A stretch of DNA of 64,000 nt from the NCBI GenBank assembly GCA_014706295.1, contig JACSVZ010000007.1, positions 7,866,808-7,930,807 on the forward strand. Direction: 5' to 3'. Positions 25,501 to 36,690 of the stretch are shown here, piece after piece. Numbering within the stretch: the stretch's first letter is position 1; every line of letters begins with the position of its first letter. The notes under the pieces were generated by a model. That model was not told the DNA's origin. It was given only the letters and a program-made list of their open reading frames with translations, and made no database searches. The stretch comes from Lycocorax pyrrhopterus obiensis (taxonomy: Eukaryota; Chordata; Aves; Passeriformes; Paradisaeidae). A program made the position numbers and the translations under genes.

Positions 25501-28500
25501 ATCATGCATAAAAATAGAGAAAATGTGTGGTAACGAGGACACCCATCAAATACTTTAATAGGGTAAATTTGACAAGTGCACAGAGGAGGAAGCAAATTAG
25601 ACAGTGGCCAGGCTATTGGAGGGGGAGTGATGGATGTGATTCATTCTCCTAGGCCTTTGTGGGAACCCCAAAAGAGCAGGGAACCAGTTGGGACACAATG
25701 TAAAAAGGCCCAAAGGATGAACCATGCTGGGGTTAATGAGAAACTGAAAGTTAATCCTTGAATCAGAGGTCCCAGCTCAGGTCCTAATGTACAGCTACCC
25801 AGTCGACACCACTGACACCCCACCAGGCTCTCCAGCAGCTGATCGATTTGAGGATTAAAATGAAGCTTCTCTTTTAACAACTGATTAAAGAACAGAAAAG
25901 AAAGAGTGGCAAGAAAATGGTTTCCATGGCAGAAGATTAGCAGGAGTGTGCCACTGGAACATGTGCTGCTCAACATGCTCATAAATGGTCTGGAAAAGGA
26001 GCTGAAGAGAGGGATGACAGTTTGCTGATGTTACTAAATCATCCAGGGCAAAGAATGCAATTTGCCCGGAAAGAGCTGCAGAAGATCTCTTGACATTGAA
26101 TGCCTGCATCATAAAATTACAGCTGAAATTCAATATCAGTAATACAAAATAACTCATACAGAGAAAAATGCCCCTTCTTGTATACACACACAGAGTAACG
26201 AGTCCTGAGCTATGATTAACAGTCAGGAATGAAATTTTGGTGTTACTGTGACTAATTCTCTGAAAATGTTAGCTCAATTATTTAGAAAAAAAAAGCAAAG
26301 AAAATGCAAACTTGTTGGGAGAAGAATAGAGAACAAGCCAGAACATTATTATGTTGCTGAGTACATCCAGGAGAGCCCACAGCTGGAATACCATGTGCAG
26401 TTCTGGTCTGCTTGTACTGAAAGAATATGGTAAAAATAACAAAAGCACAAATGGGGACAATGAGAATGATCAGAAATAAAGAACTGTCCTCAGCAGACAA
26501 GTCTAAATAGGGCCAATCTGTTATGTGAGATAGCTGAAGAGAGACATGAAACAGGTCGATAAAATCATTTGTGCTTTGGGAAGTGACCAGGGAATGATCT
26601 ATTCACTGCTTCCCCTGACACAGGAACAGCAAATGGAGCTGTCAGGGAACAAGGCTGAACCGGTTTGGGATTCTAAGCTTCTATGATTCTATGGCTTTAG
26701 CCACTGCAGCCTCAGGCCTGCCCTCATACACACTCTGAATCCAGATGCTTTGAGGCCGGTATGAGCAAGGCATTGCTAAAACCACACATATGTATCCTCA
26801 GCCTCAAATTTCATATCCCATAATGAAACCAGATGAGAGATGAGCTTTTCCAGGGCAGTACATACACTTAAAAGAGGGCACAGGATCTAAAGCCAACATT
26901 CAGGCACTCCTCCTGCTGCTCTCTCCTAGTACAGCCCTAACCCTGATGACCTCAGAGACAAGTGTTTAAACAAGCCCAGCAGAGAGCAGAAGACGCTCGC
27001 TCTGCACATTACAGAAGTACATTTGACAACCTCAAGGGCAGGAACAGCACAGGCACAGTCAGGTCATTCCCATTATATCCAGGAGTGTTGGCGATGCCTA
27101 GACTGAAACAGCGATGTCTGTCATGAGGACTTCTGAGGTTACCAGTGGCTCAATCAGGCAGCTCATTTGAGGTTTATGGCATTCAAAATGCTGCTTGGCA
27201 GCCACAAGAAAGGAGCACCTGGGCTCTTGGAGCCTAGGTAAGCCCTGGGGAGGAGGAAAAGCTGAAGAAGAGCGTGGGTAGTAGCAGCAAATGGTTGGCA
27301 CTATCCCAGAGAGGGGCTGCAGATGTCTCCCAGCATTCCTGGGTGTGTTTGGTAGCCACTTCAAGTGTTGTTTTCCTACACAGTCTTTGCTGACCCTGTT
27401 TGATGCAGGCATTCTTCCTTATCTGTGAAAACTCCCAAAGAAGAAAATAGCACATGCCTCTGTGTGTGTAAAGAGGAAGGTATTTGTAAAGAAGTATTTG
27501 AAATATGTTTCGAAGATTAACAAAGCTCAGCCAGCTCACTCAGCAGGTGATGGCCAGGCACAGCAGGACGTGGTTCAGAAGCAGATATTGACCAGCTCTG
27601 TTAATGTTTAATTCATGCAGTGAGTCAGGAGGACACTGCTCCTGTCCCAGTCTGCTGTGTGGCTCCAAAAAGAAGCTGGTAAGAGAGGAGGTGAGATTCA
27701 TGCCCCATATCTGGCAGCACTTTCATCAATCTTCCCAAAGCAGCATCTGTTTATGAACCCAGTGTGTTTAGGAGACTTCTAGCTTCAGCTAGGATCACAG
27801 CAGAGGGAAAAGATCGTGGCTTTCTTCCTTCACAGGGATGGAAGGCAGAGATACGGAGATAAGCTGCACACTATTTAACATACAGTCTCTCCCAACATCT
27901 TGTGGCTGGGCTCTCCTCATGCCAGCAGAAGAAGTGGATGCCATGGATAGGTTACAGGCTAGTCACTAGCACTGCACCTACCTTTTCCTTGTTATCCATG
28001 GTGATGGCAATCTGCATCCTCCTTCCTCGTCGGAAAGCCACCAAGTGGTCCGTCTCCTCCTCGCTCAGGTCTGGCACTCGGCCCGAGCCAGGGAAGCTCT
28101 CAGCGCGTTTCTCGCTGACGATCCTCTTGCCCTGGAAGGGAAAGGCTGAGTTAAGGACACCTCCATTAGCCCTCCTAGAGAGTGGCCATCCCAAACTGCA
28201 AAGGATTTTGGGCTGGCAGAACAGAAAATGAGCCAAACAGTCAGTCCCCTTGGCTTATAAAGCTGCCACCCCACTCTAAGGGATCTGTGGTATTACAGAG
28301 GTGTGTTTAGCTGAGCACAACGTGGGCGTGGTGGGATTTATCCTGCTCAGATGATCTGCAGCATGAATACTGAGGGATGGTTTTATTTCAAGCTTGCGTC
28401 TGTGTCTTTGAAACAAATGTGAGGTTTTCCCCTCCCCACACAACATGTCCCAGTAAAATGTGAGGCTACCTTGGAGCATAAGCCTAGAAGGCAGAAGAGA

Positions 28501-31500
28501 AGGGGAACAGTGGGGTTCGTTCTCTCCAACCTTGCCCACATAGCAGTTACTCCCCTGCAGTGTATTAGCACTTGATAATTCACCACTTCATAGTCACTGT
28601 GTGTTCGTATTTCTGGAATTATTTATTCAGCAGTGGAATACTTTAGAAAACTGATATATAAACTTCTTAAGTGAGAGCAGTTTACCCCTCTCAGATATTA
28701 TTTCCAGCTGTCTGTATCAGTGTCATGATTTCACTACATGGATTTACATCTGGTTCTTATTTTGCTAATGATCTTTGTTGCTGGCTGATGTCCTGCCAGT
28801 GCCCTCAGCCGTCAATTCCACAAAATGAGCACATCTTTTGTACAAAAGGACATACTTTTCCTCATTTAAAAGTATCATCTTTCAGGTCAGTCATGTGCCT
28901 TTTTATTTTTGCCTCACAAGGAAATGAGAGACTTAGTAAGTCATCTTCATCATTATCTCTGATCTTTTCTCTTCATCCATATGAAGTCTTCTCAACTTCA
29001 CCAGGGATCAAGGAACCTCAGTAGCTTCTCTCTCTAAAGGATGGTGCATTTTACTCTGTTTTCCACCTTGGGCTACCACATTTACTGGAGTCTTGATTTA
29101 AAAGGCACTCAAAATCTCCAAGGAAAATTCAGTGAAACTTGGGAACTCTTTGTTGCTATGAAATTGTTTCCAAAAACAAAGAGCACACCCAGACCTCTGA
29201 TTTGTCGGGAAGACTTGCAATCAGGGCCTTTGCCATGACATGTGATACCAAGAAGCCTCACATTAGCCTCATCTTCCCCCAGCTCTGCCAGGAGTGCAGA
29301 TGTTAGCGTGGAGGGAGCCTTGCTGTGCACAGCCTCTGTCAGCATGACCTTTTTTACGGCTTCTCAGTCATCGAGCTTCCTAGCACATGATAAATGTTTT
29401 AGGAGACACTGGAGTATTTCCAGCAGCAGAACCTCAGTCTCTTGTTTATTCATCTTTCATATCTGTGTGATTTTGCTGTTTCAGCAGAGACAGTTCTTGA
29501 GTCAGCCTGATACAGGGGAGAGGAGTGGTCCCTGCTCTGCCTGTCAGCCTCAGATGAACAGACACGGTGGGAACCTTGTTACACATTCCCTTGGGGCTGG
29601 CCAGCTGCGCTTTTGGTTTCAGTAATCCTAGGCTGGTACTGCTGAGGTTAGAGCCTGAACTGGAGACTGGCCTGGCTCCACCCTACCAGAGCACTGGTAC
29701 GAGGTGTTTGGCATTCTAGTTAATATAATTTTTTATTAAGAAAGTAAGCCCAGAGATGGTTTAGAAGGTAACAGCAAGCTATTAATCCACAAGTTGTACA
29801 TCAAACATTTATTCATCTTAAGTCAACAGCTGTTCCCTAGAGCTCTTCAGTGTTTAAGTGTTGGTGGCTCATCCTTTAGACACATAACAGGGTCACAGAT
29901 ATGTCCTGCCAGGGAGGTCTGGCACTGGGAGGATGTTTGAAGGTGCTTCATCACTTGCTGTCTGAGAAAGACCCTCCTGAGACCCAACAGAGAGAACTTT
30001 GTGCCCAAACACCTCGAGCACAACAGAAGCCTCAAAGAGCATCACTGGATTACAGGGAGGTGACACCTTCCCTGGGCCACTGGATGTTAAAAGGCACAGT
30101 GTGAAGGCTGGTGTGTTGGCAAAGCCTTTAAACCCTGCATGTATTGAACAGATGGCAAGGAAGACTCAGAGGAAATACAGGAAACAGCTATTTAACAGAG
30201 CTGTGGTAGTTAGACACATCCAGGCTGGGAGACCACCAGATATTCTGTATAATACCCTTTGCCCTTCTTCCCTTTACCACTCCTTCCCTCCTTTGTTCCC
30301 TCCCTCCCTCTCCATTCTGCTTCTGGCTAAGCTGCCTCGCCTGAAGGCACATTCTGCTCAACATGCTGACATATGTCTTCTTTCCTTGTTTCCTATTTTA
30401 ACAGTCTGGGTGATCTCCCAGCCTGCTTGTCCCACACTGGGAAATCCTAGTCCTTGGTGCCCCAGCTCCCAGAGTGAGAGATGTCATATGAGGAGAGTGT
30501 CCGTGCAGAGCCAACGGGACAGAGAGAGCAGGGTTACAGCCACAGTGCCTGGCAGAGTCACCTCCCCCCCTCCACAGGGCTTGTCCTGGGTCATTCCCTG
30601 CCTGACAGAGATCTGGGACTCTGGCACCAGCTCTTTAGCTTAGTCAGAACTACACCACTCCCCTTACAGAGACACTGTAAGGCGAGACGTGCCCATCTCA
30701 TGTCTGAGGCATGCCTCAGATTGCACAGGCAGTGTTAAAAATACTCATCCGAGGAGTGCCAGGAAAAAGAACATGGGAACAAAGGAAACCCCTGGACTTC
30801 TGTCCAGTTTGTGCAACTTTCCAACAGGCTTTCTTTTGGGGCGTTTTGCTTGACTATGATTTGGGTTATTGAGAATTGGATGTGAGTGGTTTTCTGCACA
30901 GCCCAGCAGCTCTGGTGCTGGGACCTTGCACTGGTCACAGGAAGGATGGTGGTGCTTCATTTAGTCACACCAGTGTCACCAAGCAAGTCCCTGTTTCCAG
31001 GCACAGCAACACAGTTTAACACCAGAGTGGTCCAAGAGGGCGCTGATGTGACTGATCCCTCAGAAAGGGAACTGGCTACACGTGGCTGGGTGGATGGTGC
31101 TGCTGAGGGGGTTAGCAAGGCCTGAGGGCTGACTCCTGGCATTCAGATACAGAGAGGGAAGCATGTGGCAGCTCTGAGGTTGTGCTGAAGAACTGCGAAA
31201 TGAGAGGAAACAAACAGTAACGGAACTATTCCCTTTGGATGTGGCATGCTGGGCAGAAAGCTCAAGTGAAAGGCAGAACAGAAGCCCCTTTGTAAGTCAA
31301 GAGGCTGCAGTATAAGAGGAATCCTCTTCCCTACTCACCTTTGCTTTGTTGTCCATGGTAACAGCCAGCTGCATCCTTTTCCCCATCCTGAATGTGAACA
31401 TGTGATCTGCTTCCTCCTCCTCCTCCTCTTCCTCACTGCCAAGGCTGAACCCAGGGCTTGTAGGACAGGGGCTTCCCCATTTCTCACTCACCACTCTTTT

Positions 31501-34500
31501 GTCCTGGAAAACGAACCACTTCCATTAGCAAATCCAGGCCCTTGACTAAGGGATGTGATTCCCTTCCCCAAACACACCTGCACACAAGCGGGGAGGCAGC
31601 TACAGAACAGACAGCCCTTGCCCCCAGGAAGTTCTCTGTGCCCGGCACACTGCAGTGACATTCCTGGGGAACAAGGGGCTTGTTGTCTGCTCAGCAGCAA
31701 AACCCACAAAGACAGCAGGGCTGAAAAATCCTTTGCACTTACAAATCTGACATTTCAGACTAAAATGCCAGAGTTATGGGAAAGAAATGCCATCCTCATC
31801 TCTTTCTGTAGCACTCTGAGTTAGCTTGGGAAAGCCTAAGTCCTGCTGGAGGTGGCCTTGGAAGCCAAGTGGATGGCTGAGGGCGGTGCTCACCATCGAG
31901 AGGGCTGGGCTATCTTGTCCATAGTGTTCAGTCTGGGTAATTGCATCTTTCAGGTCCTGTATGAGAGAAAAATGTGTGCAGCAGCGCACCCCGAGAGAGG
32001 CAAGGGCCGTGGCTGGGGCAGGAAGGGAGCAATGCACTGGCTTGGATCCAACAACCCGGAGTGCTGAAAGGAGGGTGGGCTGGCTCAGCAGGCTGCACAT
32101 GAGCTCTGGCAGAGGAGTTCACCAAGGGGTTAAGGCACGACTGGCTTCCCAAGCCCCACGCTGCCAGGATGGGTGGACAGGGCTTATCAGATTTGGTCCA
32201 GTTAGGAAGGAAGCCTGGGACTCACAACCTTTGGCCCAGGGCCACTTGCTTTGCTCATTCCCAAAGCCTAAGGAGATGGTAAGTTTTCCCAGCCTATGGC
32301 ATTCTCAGAGGCATTCCTGATGCCTCCAGTGACACACACCTGATATCCTCTGCCTACATATTTGCAGTGATGCTGACACCTGGGACCTGTCCAGGGCCAA
32401 GTATGCCAATTCACACATCCAGTCATCTGCCTGTTATCTCTGTGTGCCTGGGCATGGCTGGAAATGTATGTGCAGCACCTAAAATCACTCTGTTCACACA
32501 CCTCTGCAGAGTTTACCCACACTTCTCAGGGCTTAGGAGCTATTTCCTGTGCCTCAAAGAACTTTGCTGTGGATGGTCTCTCTCAGAAATGTCACTTTGC
32601 TGCAGCAGGACTGGAGTGAGAGCTGGCCCGTGGTGAAGAAGAGGCACCACTTACGTTGTGAGCTTTGGTGATGGTAATAGTGAGTCCATCCTGCTTAGGC
32701 CTCCTGGAGGTAACAGCCATTCCCTCCTGTTCCGCTCGCTTTTTGTCCTCTTCTATTTCCTGAAACACAGATATCACTTTATCACAAGCCTGTACCTGGA
32801 TGCTGTTCATTTTCCTGTTCAGTTCTGCTAAATGGACCCACCTCCACCTCTAAGAGGGAGGGGACCAACTTGTGTCCCATTTATGGGATGCAGACAGAGG
32901 AAGGTGGCAGTGGGAGAGGAGATGCTGTAGCAGTGAGGCAAGTGTCAGTGTCTGTTCTCCAAAGCAACTCAAGAGCTGTAGTTAAAGGCTAAGCTAAAGG
33001 CAGAGCTCTGCCCACCTGCTCTGAGTGTTTCCAAAACAAATATAGTATCTATATAACACAGTCATTGACTGTGCTGACAATCTTCTTTACACTGTGAGTT
33101 GAGGACCCCAAATCAGAGCTGGGGAAGGTAAGGACCCACAGACTCACCTGGTACCTTCGTATCAGCGCTTCGTTCTTTTTCCGCAAAGCCAAGATTTTCT
33201 TATCAAGTTCAACATCTTTCTGCTCTTTCTTCCTTAACACAGCATCATCCACAGCAGCATCCTGGAAACAGAAGGAGCAAAGCTCTTCTCAGTCATCATA
33301 TCAACAGGATGAAACCTGCTCCTTCTGTCTGGACAGGGTGGGAAGTGAAAGAGTCTTTCCCCACCACTTCTCCGACTTTTTCCTGACAGAATTGACCTTT
33401 CCTTTTCTTACAATTTTTGGTCAGCAATGAGGTAGTTCAAGCAAAGCACTGCTGCCCCACTTTCATGGCTGTAAGTTGGCTCCAGAGTTAACACCCTGCT
33501 TATCTGCATGCAGTACATGACCCTCACCTTGGGGTGTTCTCAGCACGGAGGAGGTGTGCTGGGCATCAGACATCAGTGAGGGAAAGGCAGCAGAACCTGC
33601 TCATGGCACAGACCGCAGCTCCTGCGCCAGCCCATCTCCGCTGGCGTCCCCATGGAGGGGTATCTGATCTAACAGCCCCTGCCAAAGGCTGCTCTGCCAG
33701 GACATAGGGACACAGGCACAAGTCTGTGTCCAGGTGGAGCAACAGGAACATTTAAACTGCCTTCACACATTCTCCTGCTGGACAATGGGATTTTGTCAAG
33801 ATCTGTGGGAAAAGAAATGGCTTTTCCATTGCCATCCATCATCGGGTATGCAACAGGTGAGCAGATTGCCTGTGTGGGTGGATACACTTCCATGGGCATT
33901 TTGCAAGGCTGATTAAAGACAAATTCAGTATTTACCTGAATAGAAGCTGTTCTGGGAGCACTAAATTGGCAGGTTTGCTGTTTACCGAGCACTGGGGTGT
34001 TGGCTGCTGAGGGTGGGATCAAAGTGGTGCATGCCCTCAAACACACCCCTTTCATCTTCAGATTCTTTTGAAGGAGAACTGGCAGAGCTGCCGGCTTGAG
34101 AAAAATTTTAAAATTCCTGCAGAGGTTGTATTTGTGCTTTTCTCTTTTCAAAGCAAAAAATGGAAAAGGCCTGTCAGGCTGTTCTCGCTCTGCCCATTTG
34201 TCAGCATTTTGTCTACGCTGCAAGACGGCTAGTGCCGGGGGGAGGGGGTCTTTCCATTTCCAGCTGGAAACAAGTCACTGGAAGGAAAGTTTGCTGGTGT
34301 TCAGCACTTCTCCTCCCCTTTACTAACGAAGCTATTAAGGTGTTTCTCTCTGCACAACCTGTTTCAGCAAATGCTGCGAGCTGTGGGCGAGAGGTGGTCG
34401 CTCGCCCGCACACCCGGGCCCCGCGGCCGAAGCGCTGAGCAGCGTGTGGAGCCCACGCTCAGCTCCCAGGGGCTCATCCATTGTACGCTTCAGCCCAGTC

Positions 34501-35542
34501 AGCGTTTGCTCGTCAGCTGCCGCCCCGAGCCAGCCAATAACAGGGGGCCGTGCCCTCTCCTCCGCTTCTGGAACGAACCCGCTGCCCCAGCCCGTGCCGA
34601 AGCTGATGCTCAGGATGGAAAGTGGCTCCACCGTGCCCTCCCCAGAGTAAAGCTCTTCCGGGGAGCCAAGGTGCCCGTATGTCACCGCGACAGAGAGTTA
34701 TAAATGGCTTTGGCAGAACAAACGTGCGATGGCTTTGAATCAGCAATCAGCTGAACCCAAAGTCTCCCCAACAGCAGGGCATAGCCACGGAACGAGAGGC
34801 CTCATTCTATTGCAAATTAAAATGTCACAAAAGGAGAAAATGGAAAGCTATCGGCTATCAGGCTTCAATTAAATGACGACATCCCGTTGTGTCACGGCCC
34901 CTATCCTAAGTGCCACACACACTGGCTACGCAGCTCCTTGGGGGCTGGAGGGACTCCTCGCTTCAGACTGTCTCTGCGTGCAGTGTTTTCCCACACACTT
35001 CTATGATCGCCTGCTTCTACAGCGAGACCTCGGAGACAGCAGGGTTGGGAAAGTGTGAAAGGCAGGAGGTGGGGGGAGGGAAAGGGGACAGGAGCGGCCC
35101 GTACTAACGCTCTTCTGCGTAAGCAAATGTATCCGCTCTTTTTAAGAAATATCGTCTTCCTTGACAGCTGCAGCTGAAGCCCTCACCAGGCACGGGCACC
35201 ATGCAGCACCGCCTCCGTTTCTGTTTGTTATCTGCCTCCCGGGAGGCATATTGTCCTGAGCCAGCGACCGCAACCTGCCCCGGCGAGGGATGCAAACCCC
35301 GGCACCCAAAATGCGCCCCCTCCCAGCACCCCTCCCCGCGGTGCGGTACGGCTTGTTTGCTCCCTGTGCCTGCTGGCAGCCAGGCGAGGCAAGAAAACAA
35401 CAAAGCGACAGCCACCGAAAGGCCACCCTGAAGGAAGCGAGTGCGAGTCCTTGCATGGCCTTTTGGGGTGGGGGACCCCAGCGCCCGCGCCCCTCCCAGG
35501 CCCCGCGCAGGCAGCACTCACAGCTCGGTGCATGTTGGCCAT
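15788..35542 (-). CDS. CCDC9B: Coiled-coil domain-containing protein 9B (11 coding exons)
   Basis: Joining 35542-35522, 33261-33148, 32759-32655, 31503-31339, 28131-27982, 22205-22131, 20236-20052, 18694-18633, 17655-17550, 16977-16920 and 16567-15788 gives an unbroken 606-residue frame with consistent phases and GT-AG borders. Human CCDC9B is a little shorter (about 530). Residues ~10-60 form a charged coiled coil (VELDKKILALRKKNEALIRR). Residues 81-185 hold two related modules ending in AVTMDNK / AITMDNK. Residues ~226-272 carry the CCDC9-family block MTGRERSEYIRWKRERDQ. Residues 348-606 are acidic, Ser/Gln-rich and probably disordered. The start is supported by an in-frame TAG 33 bases upstream and a good context (CCGATGG). 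The paralogue CCDC9 is linked to RNA and the exon junction complex; the role of CCDC9B is not established. Confidence 0.92.
16920..16977 (-). CDS. CCDC9B: CCDC9B coding exon 10
   Basis: 58 bases between TTTTTCTTGACAG and CAG|GTGAGT. Its first base completes Arg328; it then codes WDAKEGEDMSLLKDDLDGQ. The basic-to-acidic switch (ARR|WD) matches the CCDC9B family as I recall it. Confidence 0.88.
17550..17655 (-). CDS. CCDC9B: CCDC9B coding exon 9
   Basis: 106 bases between TTTTCTAG and AG|GTGAGG. It codes a Gly/Ser/Ala stretch and then KGKDRLTGRAR, a short basic segment I recognise from human CCDC9B (KERLTGRARR). It is phase-compatible on both sides. Confidence 0.9.
18633..18694 (-). CDS. CCDC9B: CCDC9B coding exon 8
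   Basis: 62 bases after TTTTTAACCTGCAG. It codes (M)FEEDFVKDGEPALDNPSNKK, continuing the CCDC9-type WD.EK....F sequence. The donor reads G|GTTGGC, which is weak, but it is the only position that keeps frame with exon 9. Confidence 0.85.
20052..20236 (-). CDS. CCDC9B: CCDC9B coding exon 7 (family signature)
   Basis: 185 bases from CCATTAG|GAT to CAT|GTAGGT. It encodes the most conserved part of the family: SFPMTGRERSEYIRWKRERD, then QIDLERLARHKNAKGEWRRA and WDVEK. CCDC9 has the near-identical block MTGRERSEYLRWKQEREKID, which makes the family assignment firm. Confidence 0.95.
21995..22062 (-). mobile_element. CR1 LINE 3'-end fragment in CCDC9B intron 6
   Basis: The plus strand reads AGAATTACAGGATGGTTTGG and then AGAGACCTCAAAGGTCATCT, the reverse complement of a CR1 tail. 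Homology fades by about 22062. It lies only ~70 bases downstream (minus strand) of the exon 6 donor. Confidence 0.75.
22131..22205 (-). CDS. CCDC9B: CCDC9B coding exon 6
   Basis: 75 bases, phase 0-0, between TTTCTCTTGCAG and AAG|GTGAGT. It codes a highly charged 25-residue segment (AEERRTAEKRRSDSDRG ... SRK). Being a multiple of three, it could be skipped without shifting frame. Confidence 0.88.
23463..23500. repeat. Perfect 11-bp inverted repeat
   Basis: TCACCATATCC at 23463-23473 and GGATATGGTGA at 23490-23500 are exact reverse complements with a 16-base loop. The repeat lies in CCDC9B intron 5. No flanking element is recognised. Confidence 0.8.
25890..26697 (+). mobile_element. Old CR1-type LINE relic with reverse-transcriptase traces
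   Basis: Broken translations resemble the C-terminal half of a non-LTR reverse transcriptase. Around 25965-26000 'VLLNMLINGLEKELKRG' recalls LLFNIFINDL. Around 26370-26415 'SPQLEYHVQFWS' recalls RPHLEYCVQFWSP. Stops and shifts interrupt it throughout. The right end carries AAGCTTCTATGATTCTATGG, a CR1-like 3' terminus. It is inserted in sense relative to the plus strand, antisense to CCDC9B. The left boundary is approximate. Confidence 0.7.
27982..28131 (-). CDS. CCDC9B: CCDC9B coding exon 5 (second AxTMDNK module)
   Basis: 150 bases, phase 0-0, between TTTCCCTTCCAG and AAG|GTAGGT. It codes GKRIVSEKRAES..., then SEEETDHLVAFRRGRRMQ and IAITMDNKEK. It is clearly related to exon 4 in length, phase and sequence, indicating tandem exon duplication. 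Confidence 0.93.
31339..31503 (-). CDS. CCDC9B: CCDC9B coding exon 4 (first AxTMDNK module)
   Basis: 165 bases, phase 0-0, between CGTTTTCCAG and AAG|GTGAGT. It codes DKRVVSEKWGS..., a run of eight Glu from a (GAG/GAA)n tract at residues 104-111, then DHMFTFRMGKRMQLAVTMDN. Human CCDC9B has a matching KRVVS...ELAVTMENK segment. Confidence 0.93.
31894..31956 (-). CDS. CCDC9B: Candidate CCDC9B cassette exon
   Basis: 63 bases on the minus strand between a strong acceptor (TTTTTCTCTCATACAG) and a good donor (ATG|GTGAGC). It is phase 0-0 and encodes DLKDAITQTEHYGQDSPALS plus M. Exons 3 and 4 join in frame with or without it, and exon 3-to-4 direct joining fits the human protein. So this would be an optional or lineage-specific exon. 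The evidence is splice-site quality and phase only; I recognise no homologue. Confidence 0.45.
32655..32759 (-). CDS. CCDC9B: CCDC9B coding exon 3
   Basis: 105 bases, phase 0-0, between GTGTTTCAG and AAC|GTAAGT. It codes EIEEDKKRAEQEGMAVTSRR and PKQDGLTITITKAHN. The coiled coil ends here and the DGLT(I/V)TI motif matches the human protein. Confidence 0.94.
33148..33261 (-). CDS. CCDC9B: CCDC9B coding exon 2 (coiled coil)
   Basis: 114 bases, phase 0-0, between CTGTTTCCAG and CAG|GTGAGT. It codes DAAVDDAVLRKKEQKDVELD and KKILALRKKNEALIRRYQ, the strongly conserved CCDC9-family N-terminal helix. Confidence 0.95.
34370..34660 (-). promoter_or_regulatory. CpG-rich block in CCDC9B intron 1
   Basis: CpG density rises (for example CCCGGGCCCCGCGGCC near 34418-34433) about 0.9 kb inside intron 1, separate from the exon 1 island. 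It may be an alternative promoter or an enhancer. No first exon that splices in frame to exon 2 was identified. Confidence 0.35.
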
Positions 35543-35590
35543 CGGCGGCGGAGCCCGGCGGATTCCAGAGCAGAGCTAAAAGAGGAGAGC
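35300..35590 (-). promoter_or_regulatory. CCDC9B: CCDC9B promoter-proximal CpG-rich region
   Basis: GC- and CpG-rich sequence surrounds the first coding exon on the minus strand. No TATA box is visible upstream. The transcription start cannot be placed exactly. Confidence 0.5.
35522..35542 (-). CDS. CCDC9B: CCDC9B coding exon 1
   Basis: Seven codons, MANMHRA, from an ATG in good context to the donor GCT|GTGAGT. An in-frame TAG upstream in the 5'UTR (about 35577) fixes this as the start. Human CCDC9B has a longer and different N-terminus, so the first exon is not conserved. Confidence 0.82.
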
Positions 35591-36303
35591 CATCAGACGG
35601 CCTTTCTCAGCACTGGTTGCACAGCATACAAGATCATGTTTTGATTACAAAAGCCTCGTCTGGGCTCCCAGCCAAGAGCACTGGCTGCCTAATATACCAA
35701 GCACAGACAGGGTTTGGAGTGTCTGTGTCCTCCTCTCCAATCTCACTCTCTTTTTAAAAGAAACACTCCCCCTTTTCCCCCCTCCTGACTCCTTTTAACT
35801 TCCTGATGCCACAAGCCCTCGTTCAAAGTGGGAAAAGCCGGGTGAACAATGACGGATGGATCAGGCAAACAGCTTGGCTTCGCTGCGTGGCCATTCACGG
35901 GGTTGTGTTGTTTGTTATGCATGGCTGGCTTCACGCCTGGCGGGCCGGGAAATATCTGGGGTCCTGGATGTCTTCTGAGTGTGAGTGTGTGCAACAGCCT
36001 GCATAGGAAAACATGGGTCAGATTTGCCTTTTTCTGTTTAATTTCAGTATTCTCTGGGAATGATTTCCCCACTGTTAAAGTGGGCCTTTCTTTCAGGAAG
36101 GAGCAGAAGAGTGCTGTGGGGTGGGCATCACCAGCTGGCAGCAGGACTAGCAGGAAGCACACAGCCAAAGCAGAGGGACTTCTGTAAGTCCCTGTCTGAA
36201 AGCTGCCAAAACAACCCTCAGAAGAGTCACAAGTAGCAGGGGGGCTTTGAGGGAATAGCATTCAGCTGCTGCATCTTGGGTTGCCACATGAACACTTACC
36301 TCA

Positions 36304-36690
36304 CCATAGAATATCCTGAGTTGGAAGGGACTCACAGGATCATCCAGCCCAACTCCTGGCCCTGCCCAGACACCACAACAATCCCACCCTGTGCCTGAGA
36401 GTGTTGTTCAAACCCTCCTTGAGCTCTGGCAGCTTTGGGGCCATGACCATTCCCTGGGGAGCCTGTTCAGTGCCTGACCACCCTCCAGGGGAAAGAATCT
36501 TTTCCTGATATCCAGCCTAACCCTCCCCTGACACAGCTCCAGCTGTTCCCTTGGCTCCTGTCCCTGGTCACAGAGAGCAAAGATCGGATCTGCCCCTCCG
36601 CTGTCCCTTGTGAGGAAGCTGCAGACCCCGACAAGTCTCCCCTCAGTCTCCTCCAGGCTGAACAAACCTCAGCCACATGTCCTGGCCATG
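36304..36690 (-). mobile_element. CR1 LINE, 5'-truncated copy
   Basis: The plus strand begins ATAGAATATCCTGAGTTGGA, then AGGGACTCACAGGATCATCC and the usual CR1 text (caccctccaggggaaagaat, ctcctccaggctgaac). This is the reverse complement of the last ~390 bases of a CR1 element. The 3' end is at 36304 and the 5' part is missing, as is typical for CR1. Confidence 0.88.

Larger units (their letters stand above)
22206..27981 (-). other. CCDC9B: CCDC9B intron 5
   Basis: The longest intron of the gene. It contains the hairpin at 23463-23500, an AT-rich stretch with TAATT cores at about 24650-24985, and a CR1 relic at 25890-26697. No open frame inside has splice sites and phases that would fit CCDC9B. 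Confidence 0.8.

Noticed and set aside
35743..36261. 172-codon minus-strand frame upstream of CCDC9B exon 1
   Set aside because: It lies upstream of the CCDC9B start, has no domain, and the in-frame TAG before the ATG in exon 1 rules out its being a CCDC9B extension without an extra splice.
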